DNA from: Clostridium culturomicium
GTDB lineage: Bacteria; Bacillota; Clostridia; Clostridiales; Clostridiaceae
Reading direction: 5' to 3'
DNA length: 64,000 nt
Assembly (NCBI RefSeq): GCF_000821305.1
Contig: NZ_CCXK01000016.1
Coordinates: forward strand, 361,033-425,032
A model generated the notes under the pieces. It searched no databases. It saw nothing but the letters and a program-made list of their open reading frames with translations, and was not told the origin of the DNA. This document shows positions 54,303 through 63,046 of this stretch, piece by piece. The position numbers were made by a program, and so were the translations under genes. The stretch's first letter is position 1, and every line of letters begins with the position of its first letter.

Positions 54303-54746
54303 TTACCAGTGAGACGGGCTGTCAATTGAATCTGGGAGTTTTGTATGTTCATTTCCCTTTGCTGAATTAATCTGTGGCTGTGTTATAAATATACTTTTTG
54401 AAAGGTCGGCTCCTCTTAAATCAGTATCCCTCATATCTGCTCCAATGAAATCTACACCTTCCAAATTCATATTTCTCAAGTCTGCTGCTATGAGAAGTGC
54501 TCCTCTTAAGTCCTCTCCAATCAAATTAATGTTCTTAAAATCAAAGCCTATAAAGTTATCTCTGCCTGCTAATTTCTTTTTTCTCTTTAATGATGATTTC
54601 TTACCTTTTCTGTAATTTCTTCTTACAAGCTCACTTGTTTCTGCAAGAAATTGATTTACTTTATGTCTATGGAGAATTAAATCAACTTTTTTTAATTCAG
54701 ATGGCTCTAGAATAGTTAATGTCTCAGTCTCCTTTACCAATTCCAT
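54303..54746 (-). CDS. Pentapeptide-repeat protein, 3' part of a frameshifted gene
   Basis: 147 residues. After a basic linker (NYRKGKKSSLKRKKKLAG) come about ten pentapeptide repeats (e.g. NINLIGEDLRGALLIAADL) and a conserved tail, FITQPQINSAKG then TKLPDSIDSPSHW. In other bacteria this tail ends a longer protein whose first half matches the neighbouring gene at 54764-55174. The frame stays open upstream through the junction (reading EDLKVKEKI before the ATG), so this is most likely the second half of one gene split by a small indel. A weak AAAGGA site before the ATG would allow separate translation. Confidence 0.8.
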   Translation of the reverse strand: MELVKETETLTILEPSELKKVDLILHRHKVNQFLAETSELVRRNYRKGKKSSLKRKKKLAGRDNFIGFDFKNINLIGEDLRGALLIAADLRNMNLEGVDFIGADMRDTDLRGADLSKSIFITQPQINSAKGNEHTKLPDSIDSPSHW

Positions 54747-54763
54747 TATTTTTTCCTTTACTT

Positions 54764-55174
54764 TCAGGTCCTCCTGACTTTTATTGCATCATTCAGATAC
54801 CACAGCATTTCCTGTAGCTGCCTCACAATTAAAAATACATTAAACATTTCATCTTTTATTTCTGGATTTACTCTCCAATCTCTCCCTTTATAAATTATCT
54901 CTGCAACCTTCTGACCTGCTCCAAAGCAATCGTAAGCTGTACACCCTTTCAAGCCTTTCTTCCTAAGCTCACTATGAACCTTGCATTTATAATCCTCCAT
55001 CAAATTAATACAAGGATTTCCAGCTTCCTTATCTACTGGAAACCCTTCTGCTGCTGAAAAATATAACGCTGCACAACAAAAGCCAAAACACTTATCACAC
55101 TGTGCTCTTAATTCCATTTTTAAATTTTCCTCATTCAAGGCTTTACCATTTATCATTACTAAGCCACCAATCAT
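54764..55174 (-). CDS. Cys-rich protein, 5' part of a frameshifted pentapeptide-repeat gene
   Basis: 136 residues. Conserved cysteines appear as CDKCFGFCC near residue 30, then CINLMEDYKCKVH and LKGCTAYDCFGAG, a pattern that suggests metal or cluster binding. This block forms the N-terminal half of a pentapeptide-repeat protein in other bacteria (from memory). Here it ends with TGA at 54764 shortly after LNDAIKV; the rest of the protein continues in another frame from 54746. The likely start is ATG at 55174 or the inner ATG six codons on, which has AAGTTC-free but purine-poor surroundings, so the start is uncertain. Confidence 0.75.
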   Translation of the reverse strand: MIGGLVMINGKALNEENLKMELRAQCDKCFGFCCAALYFSAAEGFPVDKEAGNPCINLMEDYKCKVHSELRKKGLKGCTAYDCFGAGQKVAEIIYKGRDWRVNPEIKDEMFNVFLIVRQLQEMLWYLNDAIKVRRT

Positions 55175-55371
55175 CTTAAAATTATTTTTTTATTCCTTGA
55201 AGTGGTATTCACTTCAAATGTTGAAATCTTATTTAAAAGCTTATTTACAATGCCATATTCATGCCTTTAAAAACTAAAGCATCATTTACTTTATTTATTC
55301 ATCTTACTCTATTTTATAATATTTCAAGCCACTATCCAAGAAACTTTAACTTTTAATAATTTCAAAAAAAC

Positions 55372-55400
55372 AAAAGGCTGTAGGTTTCCTACAGCCTTTT
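55372..55400 (-). terminator. Terminator after argS
   Basis: Arms AAAAGGCTGTAGG and CCTACAGCCTTTT followed by a T-rich tail, directly beyond the argS stop codon. Confidence 0.88.
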
Positions 55401-55404
55401 CTTA

Positions 55405-57159
55405 TTACATTCTTTCTACACTTTCCATACCCAATAAATCTAAGCACTGCTCTAGTGTATTCTTAACTAGGTTGATTAAGCTTAGCCATGAAGATTTTTT
55501 AGCTTCATCTTCTTCAGCTAATATCTTTGTATCATTGTAGAATTTGTTAAAGTTATTAGATAACTCATAAACATATTCACAAATCTTATGTGGTGCACGG
55601 TCTCTGTAACTTGATTCTATAACTTCATTAAACTTGATTAATTGAAGCATTAAGTTTCTTTCTGCATCACTTTGTGGAGCTGCAATATTAGAGAATTCAG
55701 TAACTCCAGCTTTATTTAATATAGATTTAATTCTTACTATTGTATATAGGATATATGGTCCTGTATTTCCTTCAAATGAAGCAAATCTTTCAATATCAAA
55801 GATATAATCCTTAGATGCTTGATTTGATAAGTCACCATATTTTAAAGCAGCTAAACCTACTTTTGATGAAATCTCTTCAACATCTTCCTCAGCTATATTT
55901 TTATTATCCTTAAGCTTCTCTTTACCCGCTTCTTTAATAAGGTTTATTAAATCTGCAAGTCTCATTACTCCACCCTCACGAGTTTTGAATGGCTTTCCAT
56001 CCTTACCGTTCATAGTACCAAAGCCTACGAAGTCTAGTGTTACATTCTCACCAGCAATACCTGACTTTTTAGCGCCTCTGAAGAATTGCTCATAGTGAAG
56101 TCCTTGTCTTTTATCGGCAAGGTATATTAACTCATCAGCCTTTAAATCTCTAACTCTCTCTACTACTGTAGCAAGGTCAGTTGTACCATATAAAGATGCT
56201 CCATCAGATTTTAATAAAAGAAGTGGTGGAACTGGGCTCTTATCTGTTTCTTCACTAACATCAAAAACTAAAGCTCCTTCACTTTCTTTCGCAAAGCCAC
56301 CATCTTTTAATTCTTGAATCATTGCTGGAATTAACTTTTGTGCATCACTTTCACCATTCCATAATTCAAACTCAACATTTAAATCTCCATAGTTTTTCTT
56401 AAGATCTTTAACTGAAACATTTAAGATGTGCTTCCATAAAGCATAATATCCTCTTCTACCCTGTTGAAGTTCAACAGTTGCCTGTTTTGCAGCTTCCATA
56501 ACCTTCTCATCAGTCTTAGCAAGCTTGCTTGCATATGGATAAATATCTTCTAACTCATCAATAGTAAATGGAGCTTCTACTGGATATTCTCCTTCAAAGC
56601 TTGCATCAAAGTAAGGAAGCTCTGGATTACGTCTTTCAACCTCAGATATAACCATTCCCATTTGAAGTCCCCAGTCACCTAAGTGAACATCACCAATTAC
56701 ATCGTGGCCCATAAACTTAGCAATTCTCTTTATGCTTTCTCCTATGATGGCAGATCTTAAATGTCCGATATGCAGTGGTTTTGCAACGTTAGCTCCACCG
56801 TAATCAACTATTACCTTCTTAACTTCCGTTGCTTTTGAAAGTCCTAACTTCTCATCACCATTCATTTTATTAACATAATCAACTAAAAACTCATCGTTAA
56901 TTGTTATGTTAATAAATCCTGGTCCTGCAATTTCCAACTTAGCAAACATTGGATTTTCCTTTAACTTTTCAACAACCTCATTTGCAATCACAACTGGAGC
57001 TTTTTTAAATTTCTTAGCATCCGCTAAAGCTCCGTTACATTGATATTGACATAAGTCTGGTCTGTTTGATGTATTTACCTTTCCACTTTCCCTTGTATAT
57101 CCAAGGTTTTCAAAGGCATCTTTTACTACATTACTAATTTGATTAATAAAAATGTCCAT
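55405..57159 (-). CDS. argS: Arginyl-tRNA synthetase
   Basis: 584 residues from ATG at 57159 (MDIFINQISN), with AGGAGG just upstream; the open frame reaches 57231 but that part is the T-box terminator region. Class I synthetase: N-terminal Add-1 domain, HIGH motif in AKPLHIGHLRSA, the ArgRS-typical GLAALKYGDLSNQASKDYIFD block and a C-terminal anticodon-binding domain (the DALR type) starting near SILNKAGV. Charges tRNA-Arg. Regulated by the T-box leader. Monocistronic. Confidence 0.95.
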   Translation of the reverse strand: MDIFINQISNVVKDAFENLGYTRESGKVNTSNRPDLCQYQCNGALADAKKFKKAPVVIANEVVEKLKENPMFAKLEIAGPGFINITINDEFLVDYVNKMNGDEKLGLSKATEVKKVIVDYGGANVAKPLHIGHLRSAIIGESIKRIAKFMGHDVIGDVHLGDWGLQMGMVISEVERRNPELPYFDASFEGEYPVEAPFTIDELEDIYPYASKLAKTDEKVMEAAKQATVELQQGRRGYYALWKHILNVSVKDLKKNYGDLNVEFELWNGESDAQKLIPAMIQELKDGGFAKESEGALVFDVSEETDKSPVPPLLLLKSDGASLYGTTDLATVVERVRDLKADELIYLADKRQGLHYEQFFRGAKKSGIAGENVTLDFVGFGTMNGKDGKPFKTREGGVMRLADLINLIKEAGKEKLKDNKNIAEEDVEEISSKVGLAALKYGDLSNQASKDYIFDIERFASFEGNTGPYILYTIVRIKSILNKAGVTEFSNIAAPQSDAERNLMLQLIKFNEVIESSYRDRAPHKICEYVYELSNNFNKFYNDTKILAEEDEAKKSSWLSLINLVKNTLEQCLDLLGMESVERM

Positions 57160-57186
57160 ACTTTTCCTCCTATTTTTGCATATAAA

Positions 57187-57465
57187 AAACCGCCTCTTTA
57201 CAACAAAGAGACGGATATTCCGCGGTACCACTCAATTTAACTAAATAATAAGTTCACTCAAAACCTTAACGCGGTCAACGTCACATCCTTACCTCTTAGA
57301 AATCTTTCCATAGAAATTTACTTTACTATGAATTTTTCTAAAATGCTCGAATAGCTTCTCCAAGGTCCTCTTCCTTACTTTATATCTTGTAAGACTCACA
57401 CCCTCCTCTTACTCGCTGAAAGACATGTTGAAATAAGTACTATCCTCTTCACAGAATTTATTTTT
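57187..57465 (-). promoter_or_regulatory. T-box leader of argS
   Basis: On the minus strand the T-box core GAGTGGTACCGCGGAA is followed by a terminator hairpin, CCGTCTCTTTG / AAAGAGGCGG plus a run of T (57184-57214). An AGTA motif and a GGTGTGAG-like apical segment mark Stem I near the 5' end. The leader senses uncharged tRNA-Arg and lets argS be transcribed when arginine is scarce. I could not fix the specifier codon by eye. Confidence 0.92.
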
Positions 57466-57477
57466 AAATGGAAACTC

Positions 57478-57600
57478 CTTATAATATTCATTCAAAGGAG
57501 TACTCTTACAGAGTAAGTTCATATTATCCAAATTTTAATTTGGATATTCACTTAATCTCGTGTTAGTCAAATCGAAGATTTGAACACTCACTTATAAGCT
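57478..57600. repeat. Dispersed intergenic hairpin repeat, copy C (two units)
   Basis: Starts with ACTCCTT / AAAGGAGT, then one unit with arms CCAAATT / AATTTGG and a second with CAAATC / GATTTG, each preceded by a TTA-rich segment and followed by a CACTTA end. Located directly upstream of the T-box leader of argS, where the argS promoter must also lie. Confidence 0.75.
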
Positions 57601-57713
57601 ATTATTTATTATAGCCAACTATCTTACATTATAACTCATTATTTATAATATATCTAATGTTACAATATTGCAACCCTTAAATTATAACTTTTTTATTATC
57701 ATCTAAACTAAGC

Positions 57714-58250
57714 TTATAAAACAAACTCCAACTGACAATCACAAGGCTCCTCAGCCACTAATTTTTCATTATATTCCACTGCCTCAACACATCCAAGCTT
57801 TTTATAAAATGCTTGTGATTCTATGGATGAGTGTGCCGAAATATAAAGTTTCTTTGCACCCATATCCCTAGCACTGTTTACTGCTAACTCAAAAAGTTTT
57901 CTTCCAATTCCCATACCACGTCCTTCAAATGTAACATGGATAGATGATAATTGTAGATACTCCTTTTGTCTACCAAATAGAGCATTTTCCACAGATACAA
58001 AACCTGCAAGACTTTCAGCATTAAATGCTGCGAATACCACTCCGCCAGTATTTGCTGTATTTTGAAGACATTTCACTAGGAACTCATACTCCTTTGAAGT
58101 CCATTCTTCTGTAAATTCAATATCCTTTATTACCCAATTATCTTCAACTTTTCGCCAGCATTTAGTTACCCTTTGGTATCTATTAAAATCCTTAAATAAG
58201 TCTTTATTTATTTCATCTACTTCTAATTTTCTATATTTTATTTTTCCCAT
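57714..58250 (-). CDS. GNAT-family N-acetyltransferase
   Basis: 178 residues with a GNAT fold; the acetyl-CoA loop is RGMGIGRKLFELA, preceded by the strand LQLSSIHVTFEG and followed by FYKKLGCVEAVEY. Substrate unknown. Overlaps the stop of the upstream membrane protein gene by one base, so the three genes 57714-59462 form an operon. Confidence 0.85.
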   Translation of the reverse strand: MGKIKYRKLEVDEINKDLFKDFNRYQRVTKCWRKVEDNWVIKDIEFTEEWTSKEYEFLVKCLQNTANTGGVVFAAFNAESLAGFVSVENALFGRQKEYLQLSSIHVTFEGRGMGIGRKLFELAVNSARDMGAKKLYISAHSSIESQAFYKKLGCVEAVEYNEKLVAEEPCDCQLEFVL

Positions 58251-58591
58251 TACTTACCTCTCAAATTTATTTCTTTTTTTCCATACTTATTTGTTCTATA
58301 AACGCCAATTCCAATGCCACTGCACACAATTATGATCTGAATTATACACACTGCTTTAAGGTATCTATCTAAAAATAATATCCCTATTATCCCAACTATA
58401 ATTTCTAATAGTCCAGTGTATAACAAAGATCTCCCCATAATCCTTGAAACCTTTTCCTTATCGTCCCCATTGTCATCAAAACCATTTATCATATCTCCGG
58501 CATTTTGAGTTTTAATTATTGCTCCAAACCCTGAAAACATTACACCTATTAAAAAAGTTACAATTAATAAAACAATTTTATCATCACTCAT
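58250..58591 (-). CDS. Small membrane protein, DUF3784-like
   Basis: 113 residues with three hydrophobic segments (IVLLIVTFLIGVMFSGFG, LLYTGLLEIIVGIIGILFL and VCIIQIIIVCSGIGIGVY). The loop after the first segment, AGDMINGFDDN, and the phrase RIMGRSLLYTG resemble DUF3784 proteins, whose function is unknown. Start overlaps the upstream GNAT gene. Confidence 0.65.
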   Translation of the reverse strand: MSDDKIVLLIVTFLIGVMFSGFGAIIKTQNAGDMINGFDDNGDDKEKVSRIMGRSLLYTGLLEIIVGIIGILFLDRYLKAVCIIQIIIVCSGIGIGVYRTNKYGKKEINLRGK

Positions 58592-59462
58592 ATTTTATAT
58601 CCAACTTACTTTCTAAATCGTACAAATAGTAGTCAACTTGAAAATCTACTTCAAAACCACACTTTAAGTATAGATTATATGCTGCTGGATTGCTTGAGTC
58701 CACATCCAAAACTATCTTATTTGTATGCTTTAAACCCTCATCTAAAATAAAGGTCATAAGCTGTTTTCCCAAACCTTTTCCACGATACTTTTTTATTATT
58801 CCAACGCCATAACAGTATGCCATATCCTCCTCATAAGCTAAATTAAACATTCCAACTGATTCATCTCCCAAGTATGCTATATATGCGACCCTAGTATCCG
58901 AATTTAATATTGCATTTACTAATTTTTCATTATCCCCTACATCTTCGAAAATTTCATTATTCAACTTAATATACTCATCCTTATGTTCAACCTTCAGTAC
59001 CTTAAACACTAACTCATTACTTGCACCATCATCAATTCTTTGCTTACAGCTCATTGTGTATTCCGACCGTTCTAATTTATTAGGCTTAAAGCTGTCAATT
59101 GCTTTTAATGCAGCTACTCCATTTGGCTCTAATTGAAATAAGACCTTTTTGACTCCAGCTTGTAACAAAATTTCCCTTGCAAATAAAAATAGATTTTTAA
59201 AATACCCTTTTTTTCTTGCCTTAGGAGCTGTAACTGCTATGATCTCAGCCACCTCTGACGTTGGCATAAAGGCAGTTAAAAAAGCCTTAAGCTTCCCATG
59301 GTCATATGCCATAAAAAAGCATGGAAGTTCTTTATTAAAATTAATTTCACTTGAAAGATAAGCTTTATTTTTTAACCCCTCAACTACATTACATCTATTT
59401 TCAAGACTTTGTATATCATCCTTTTCTTCTTTAGTTAATAAGCTAGTCATATTAATTATCAT
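58584..59462 (-). CDS. GNAT-family N-acetyltransferase, two-domain type
   Basis: 292 residues. The C-terminal half is a clear GNAT domain with CoA loop YRGKGLGKQLMTFIL and the closing NLYLKCGFEVDFQ; the N-terminal half has a weaker GNAT-like layout (ARKKGYFKNLFLFAREIL), so a tandem fold is likely. Substrate unknown. First gene of a three-gene operon; start ATG follows AAGGTG. Confidence 0.85.
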   Translation of the reverse strand: MIINMTSLLTKEEKDDIQSLENRCNVVEGLKNKAYLSSEINFNKELPCFFMAYDHGKLKAFLTAFMPTSEVAEIIAVTAPKARKKGYFKNLFLFAREILLQAGVKKVLFQLEPNGVAALKAIDSFKPNKLERSEYTMSCKQRIDDGASNELVFKVLKVEHKDEYIKLNNEIFEDVGDNEKLVNAILNSDTRVAYIAYLGDESVGMFNLAYEEDMAYCYGVGIIKKYRGKGLGKQLMTFILDEGLKHTNKIVLDVDSSNPAAYNLYLKCGFEVDFQVDYYLYDLESKLDIKYE

Positions 59463-59489
59463 TTTATCACCTTATTTTCATTACTAATC

Positions 59490-60860
59490 TTATATCAAAC
59501 CATGTTTTTTTAATTTATATTGAAGATTTTGCCGTGATATCATTAGCTCCTTTGATGTTTTGCTCACATTATTCTTATTTTTTTGAAATACTCTTTTTAT
59601 AATATCCTTTTCTATATTATTAATATATTCATCCAAGCCAACAAGTTCTTTATATTCCCTTTGTGATTCTTTCTCAATAATCATGTTAATTTTATTTCCG
59701 AAAGATTCCTTAGTTAATACATGTCCATCTTCTATCATGTTCATAGCTCCTTCTATGGAGTTTTTAAGTTCTCGCACATTCCCTGGCCAATCATAGTTCA
59801 TAAAACCTTCTAGAACCTCTTCGCTTATTGATTCTACATTCTTAAATAAAATTTTATTATAATAATCAATAAAATACTTGCATAAAGGTCTTATATCTTC
59901 TCGCCTTTCACGCAGTGGTGGAATTCTAAGCCTTATGACACTTAACCTATAATAAAAATCCTTCCGTAATTTTCCTTCTTCCATTAGCTTATTAGGCTCT
60001 TCATTTATAGTAGCTATAATTCTAACATCTACATCTATATATTTATTACTCCCTATAGGACGAATATAACCGTCTTGAAGCACTCTAAGTAATTTAGATT
60101 GTAGGTATGGGTCCATAGCATTTATTTCATCCAATAACATTGTTCCTCTATGAGCTTCCTCAAAGAGCCCCTTTTTATTTTCAGCACCTGTAAAGCTTCC
60201 TTTAACAGTTCCAAATAGCATCCCTTCTAATAAGGCACTTGGTATTGCAGCACAATTTATTGCAATGAAAGGTTTGTTGCTTCTGACACCTTCATAGTGG
60301 ATACTTTGAGCAAAGAGCTCCTTCCCACAGCCGGTTTCCCCATATATAAGTACAGAAGAGTTTGATAGCCCTGCCTTTCGACTCTTTACAATCTCTTCCT
60401 GCATAACTTCACTTCCGCCTATAATATCTTTAAATGTATAATAGTGCTTTTCTGATTTTGCTTTACTTCCAAGATTACAAATAGTTTCATTAAGTTTCTT
60501 AATTTGAGTCATATCTCGTGCAATCTCTATAACAGCATTAACTTCACCATCCTTTAGAACTGGTATAGTTGAATTAATACTTGTTATAACTTTTCCTTTA
60601 TCATTACTATAGTTTTGTATATTATCTCTAGATGCAATTCCACTTTTCAAACTCTTAATAATTGTTGATTTTTCTTCAAGCCCCTTTAAATACTCTTGAA
60701 TTTCTTTTCCCATAACATCCTTTGCTTCGACACCTTCAATGGCACCCATTGCATCATTGTAGTAGATTGTTTTCCCTTTAGCATCAACAATATGTATACC
60801 TTCTTTTAGATTCTCAATCAAACAATTCAAAAGCAATTTACTGTCCTTCAAAAAACTCAC
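59490..60860 (-). CDS. Sigma-54-dependent transcriptional activator (PAS, AAA+, Fis-type HTH)
   Basis: 456 residues. PAS sensor at about 10-120 (LKEGIHIVDAKGKTIYYNDA); AAA+ domain at about 145-375 with Walker A GETGCGKE, the sigma-54 contact loop as GSFTGA instead of the more common GAFTGA, Walker B GTMLLDEINAM and arginine-finger segment RKDFYYRLSVIRLRIPPLRER; Fis-type helix-turn-helix at the C-terminus (NVSKTSKELMISRQNLQYKLKK). No receiver domain, so it senses a small ligand or redox state through PAS. The only sigma-54 promoter I found in the window is that of the ornithine operon, so it is the best candidate target, with the adjacent exporter genes as alternative. Confidence 0.92.
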   Translation of the reverse strand: MSFLKDSKLLLNCLIENLKEGIHIVDAKGKTIYYNDAMGAIEGVEAKDVMGKEIQEYLKGLEEKSTIIKSLKSGIASRDNIQNYSNDKGKVITSINSTIPVLKDGEVNAVIEIARDMTQIKKLNETICNLGSKAKSEKHYYTFKDIIGGSEVMQEEIVKSRKAGLSNSSVLIYGETGCGKELFAQSIHYEGVRSNKPFIAINCAAIPSALLEGMLFGTVKGSFTGAENKKGLFEEAHRGTMLLDEINAMDPYLQSKLLRVLQDGYIRPIGSNKYIDVDVRIIATINEEPNKLMEEGKLRKDFYYRLSVIRLRIPPLRERREDIRPLCKYFIDYYNKILFKNVESISEEVLEGFMNYDWPGNVRELKNSIEGAMNMIEDGHVLTKESFGNKINMIIEKESQREYKELVGLDEYINNIEKDIIKRVFQKNKNNVSKTSKELMISRQNLQYKLKKHGLI

Positions 60861-61104
60861 CCCATACGAACAATTAAATAGTAAAATAACAACTCAAACC
60901 CTAACAAATATCGCTAATTATAATTTATCACAATATTTCAATAATATATAATATATTTTACTACTTATTCATAAAATAAAGTGATATAATTTTTTATTTA
61001 GTTATTCAAACTTAATCATGTAAATGCATATGAAGATGAGTTTCCAATAATAATAAAATATGATAATATATTTTAGATATATAAATTAGATAAGGAGTAT
61101 TAAT

Positions 61105-61863
61105 ATGGCAAATGATACTATAGTAAATCTAGCTGCAGAAGCAGGCAAAATTATGTTACAAAATGGCGGCGAAACCTATAGAGTTGAACAAACCATAGGA
61201 ATGATTTGCCAAGCTTATAATATAAAAGATACACAGAGCTTTGTATCACCTACAGCTATTATCACTTCAACAACTAGTGATGATGGTAAAAACAGCACAA
61301 TAATAAAAAGGATAACAGCTCGTTCAATTGATTTAAATAAAGTAGCAATGATTAATGATTTATCAAGAAAAGTACAGAATAATCCACTATCTTTTGATGA
61401 ATTTAAAAAAGCGCTTCATGAAATCTCTAAGTATCCCAGCTATAGTCCCTTACTTAAAATGATTTTTGCTGGATTAACTACCGCTTCTTTTACTTTCCTA
61501 TTTGGCGGACGCATTTTTGACTTTATAGCTGCATTCTTTACAGGAATGATAATTAACAGAGTATGTGCTCTATTAGCAAGATTTAGGGTTAACGATTTCT
61601 TTATAAACATTATAGGAGGTACCATTGCAGGCCTTATCGGGCTCTCAGCCTCCTCTTTAAGTCCCGTTTTTCATGAAGATGTTATTATCATAGGCTCTAT
61701 AATGTTGCTTGTGCCTGGCCTAATTATAACTAACGCTATTCGCGATACTATAGCAGGTGATTTAATCTCTGGACTTTCACGTGGACTTGAAGCCATTGTG
61801 ATTGCTGGTGCAATAGCAATCGGTGCTGCCTTTAGCTTTAAACTTTGGATGTATATTGTATAG
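61105..61863 (+). CDS. ThrE-type threonine/serine exporter, N-terminal-domain protein
   Basis: 252 residues. A cytosolic helical part (AGKIMLQNGGETYRVEQTI, the family signature) is followed by five hydrophobic segments from about residue 115. In actinobacterial ThrE this is fused to the second half; here they are separate genes, as usual in Firmicutes. Exports threonine, serine or related amino acids. A TATAAT at 60985-60990 may be its -10. Divergent from the sigma-54 activator gene. Start ATG after AAGGAG. Confidence 0.88.
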   Translation: MANDTIVNLAAEAGKIMLQNGGETYRVEQTIGMICQAYNIKDTQSFVSPTAIITSTTSDDGKNSTIIKRITARSIDLNKVAMINDLSRKVQNNPLSFDEFKKALHEISKYPSYSPLLKMIFAGLTTASFTFLFGGRIFDFIAAFFTGMIINRVCALLARFRVNDFFINIIGGTIAGLIGLSASSLSPVFHEDVIIIGSIMLLVPGLIITNAIRDTIAGDLISGLSRGLEAIVIAGAIAIGAAFSFKLWMYIV

Positions 61864-61874
61864 GAGGATTAGAA

Positions 61875-62333
61875 ATGGTTTTACAAATTATATGTGCTTT
61901 CATTGCCACTCTTGGCTTTGGAATATTATTTAATGTTCGTGATAAAAATCTATTTTTTGCCTCTTTAGGTGGTGCCCTTGGATGGCTTGCATATCTAATT
62001 TCCATGAATATAAATGGTTCTGTAATGCTGTCTACTTTTATTGCTTCACTTGTAATTAGTATATATGCTGAAATTTTCTCTAGAGTTTTAAAAAATCCAG
62101 TAACCCTGTTTCTAATCTGTGCTCTTATTCCACTTGCCCCAGGAAGTGGAATGTATTATACAATCCTTGCAGCTGTGCAGGGAGACATTATGCAGTCTTT
62201 AAATAAAGGAATAGAAACCTTATCAGTGGCTGGATTAATCGCTCTTGGGATTATAACTGTTTCAACCTTAAGCAGACTTATTCAAAGAATAAACTATATT
62301 CGACACAACAAGTTATCAAAAATTAGCAAATAA
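61875..62333 (+). CDS. ThrE-type threonine/serine exporter, C-terminal-domain protein
   Basis: 152 residues with four to five hydrophobic segments, starting at ATG 61875 behind AGGAGG; the frame opens 30 bases earlier inside the preceding gene. FGILFNVRDKNLFFASLGGALGW and the tail IPLAPGSGMYYTILA are typical of the ThrE_2 family. Partner of the preceding gene, 11 bases downstream. Confidence 0.88.
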   Translation: MVLQIICAFIATLGFGILFNVRDKNLFFASLGGALGWLAYLISMNINGSVMLSTFIASLVISIYAEIFSRVLKNPVTLFLICALIPLAPGSGMYYTILAAVQGDIMQSLNKGIETLSVAGLIALGIITVSTLSRLIQRINYIRHNKLSKISK

Positions 62334-62367
62334 AAATGCCATACTCTTAATTGAGTTTGGCATTTTT
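62332..62367 (+). terminator. Terminator after the ThrE-type genes
   Basis: Arms AAAAATGCCA and TGGCATTTTT followed by a T-rich tail; begins at the stop codon of the exporter gene. Confidence 0.88.
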
Positions 62368-62441
62368 ATTTATATTGGTTTTATTATTAAGTCCTAAGAA
62401 TAAATATAATATTATATAATTCATCCTTAGGAGGCTCCTTA

Positions 62442-63017
62442 ATGTATTGTAAGTACTGTGGATATGAAATTCTTGAGAACACTACCCTCTGCCCCAAATG
62501 TGGAGCTTTTACTGAAATCCAATCAGCTGAATCCGAGTTTAACTTTAATAACTTCTCTTCTGATGAAGTAACCCTCCATGAACTCCAGTTATTTATTGGA
62601 ATAGATAATTCAAACTACTACCTGGAAAAATGGGAGAAATACATTAAGAATGAAAACTCTCTTTCACCCTCATGGAATTGGACAGCTTTTCTATTTGGTT
62701 TTTTTTGGATATCCTATAGGAAGATGTACTTTTGGGCTTATTCGTCAATTATTATAAACTTAGTTTCTATCTTAGTAAACTCTTCAACCTTCACACTGTT
62801 TGTTAACTGGTCTTTTTGCTTTCTTATAGCACTCTTCAGTAATAAGCTGTATTTCCACTACTCTAAAAATCAAGTAAAAAAGATTAAAGGAAATATTTCA
62901 GATGATAAAGACTTAGAAAATAAAATACTTAACCGCGGTGGAACCAGTATCGGAGCATTAGCTATATATATTTTAATCTATTTGTTATTTACATTTATAT
63001 TCACAGTCTTCCAATAA
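62442..63017 (+). CDS. Zinc-ribbon membrane protein with DUF2628-like domain
   Basis: 191 residues. The N-terminus is a zinc ribbon with two Cys pairs (CKYCG and CPKCG). Residues about 75-125 (SPSWNWTAFLFGFFWISYRKMYFWA) are the DUF2628 signature, followed by two more hydrophobic segments. Function unknown. Its own ATG follows TAGGAGG. Monocistronic. Confidence 0.85.
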   Translation: MYCKYCGYEILENTTLCPKCGAFTEIQSAESEFNFNNFSSDEVTLHELQLFIGIDNSNYYLEKWEKYIKNENSLSPSWNWTAFLFGFFWISYRKMYFWAYSSIIINLVSILVNSSTFTLFVNWSFCFLIALFSNKLYFHYSKNQVKKIKGNISDDKDLENKILNRGGTSIGALAIYILIYLLFTFIFTVFQ

Positions 63018-63018
63018 T

Positions 63019-63046
63019 AAAAGCTGACCAAAATTGGTCAGCTTTT
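63019..63046. terminator. Bidirectional terminator between convergent genes
   Basis: Arms AAAAGCTGACCA and TGGTCAGCTTTT with A/T runs on both sides. It overlaps the stop codon of the PAP2 gene (63038-63040), so both convergent genes end at the same hairpin. Confidence 0.88.

Noticed and set aside
61000..61104. Sigma-54 promoter sought ahead of the ThrE-type genes
   Set aside because: No GG-N10-GC element of the right type was found; a TATAAT box is present instead.
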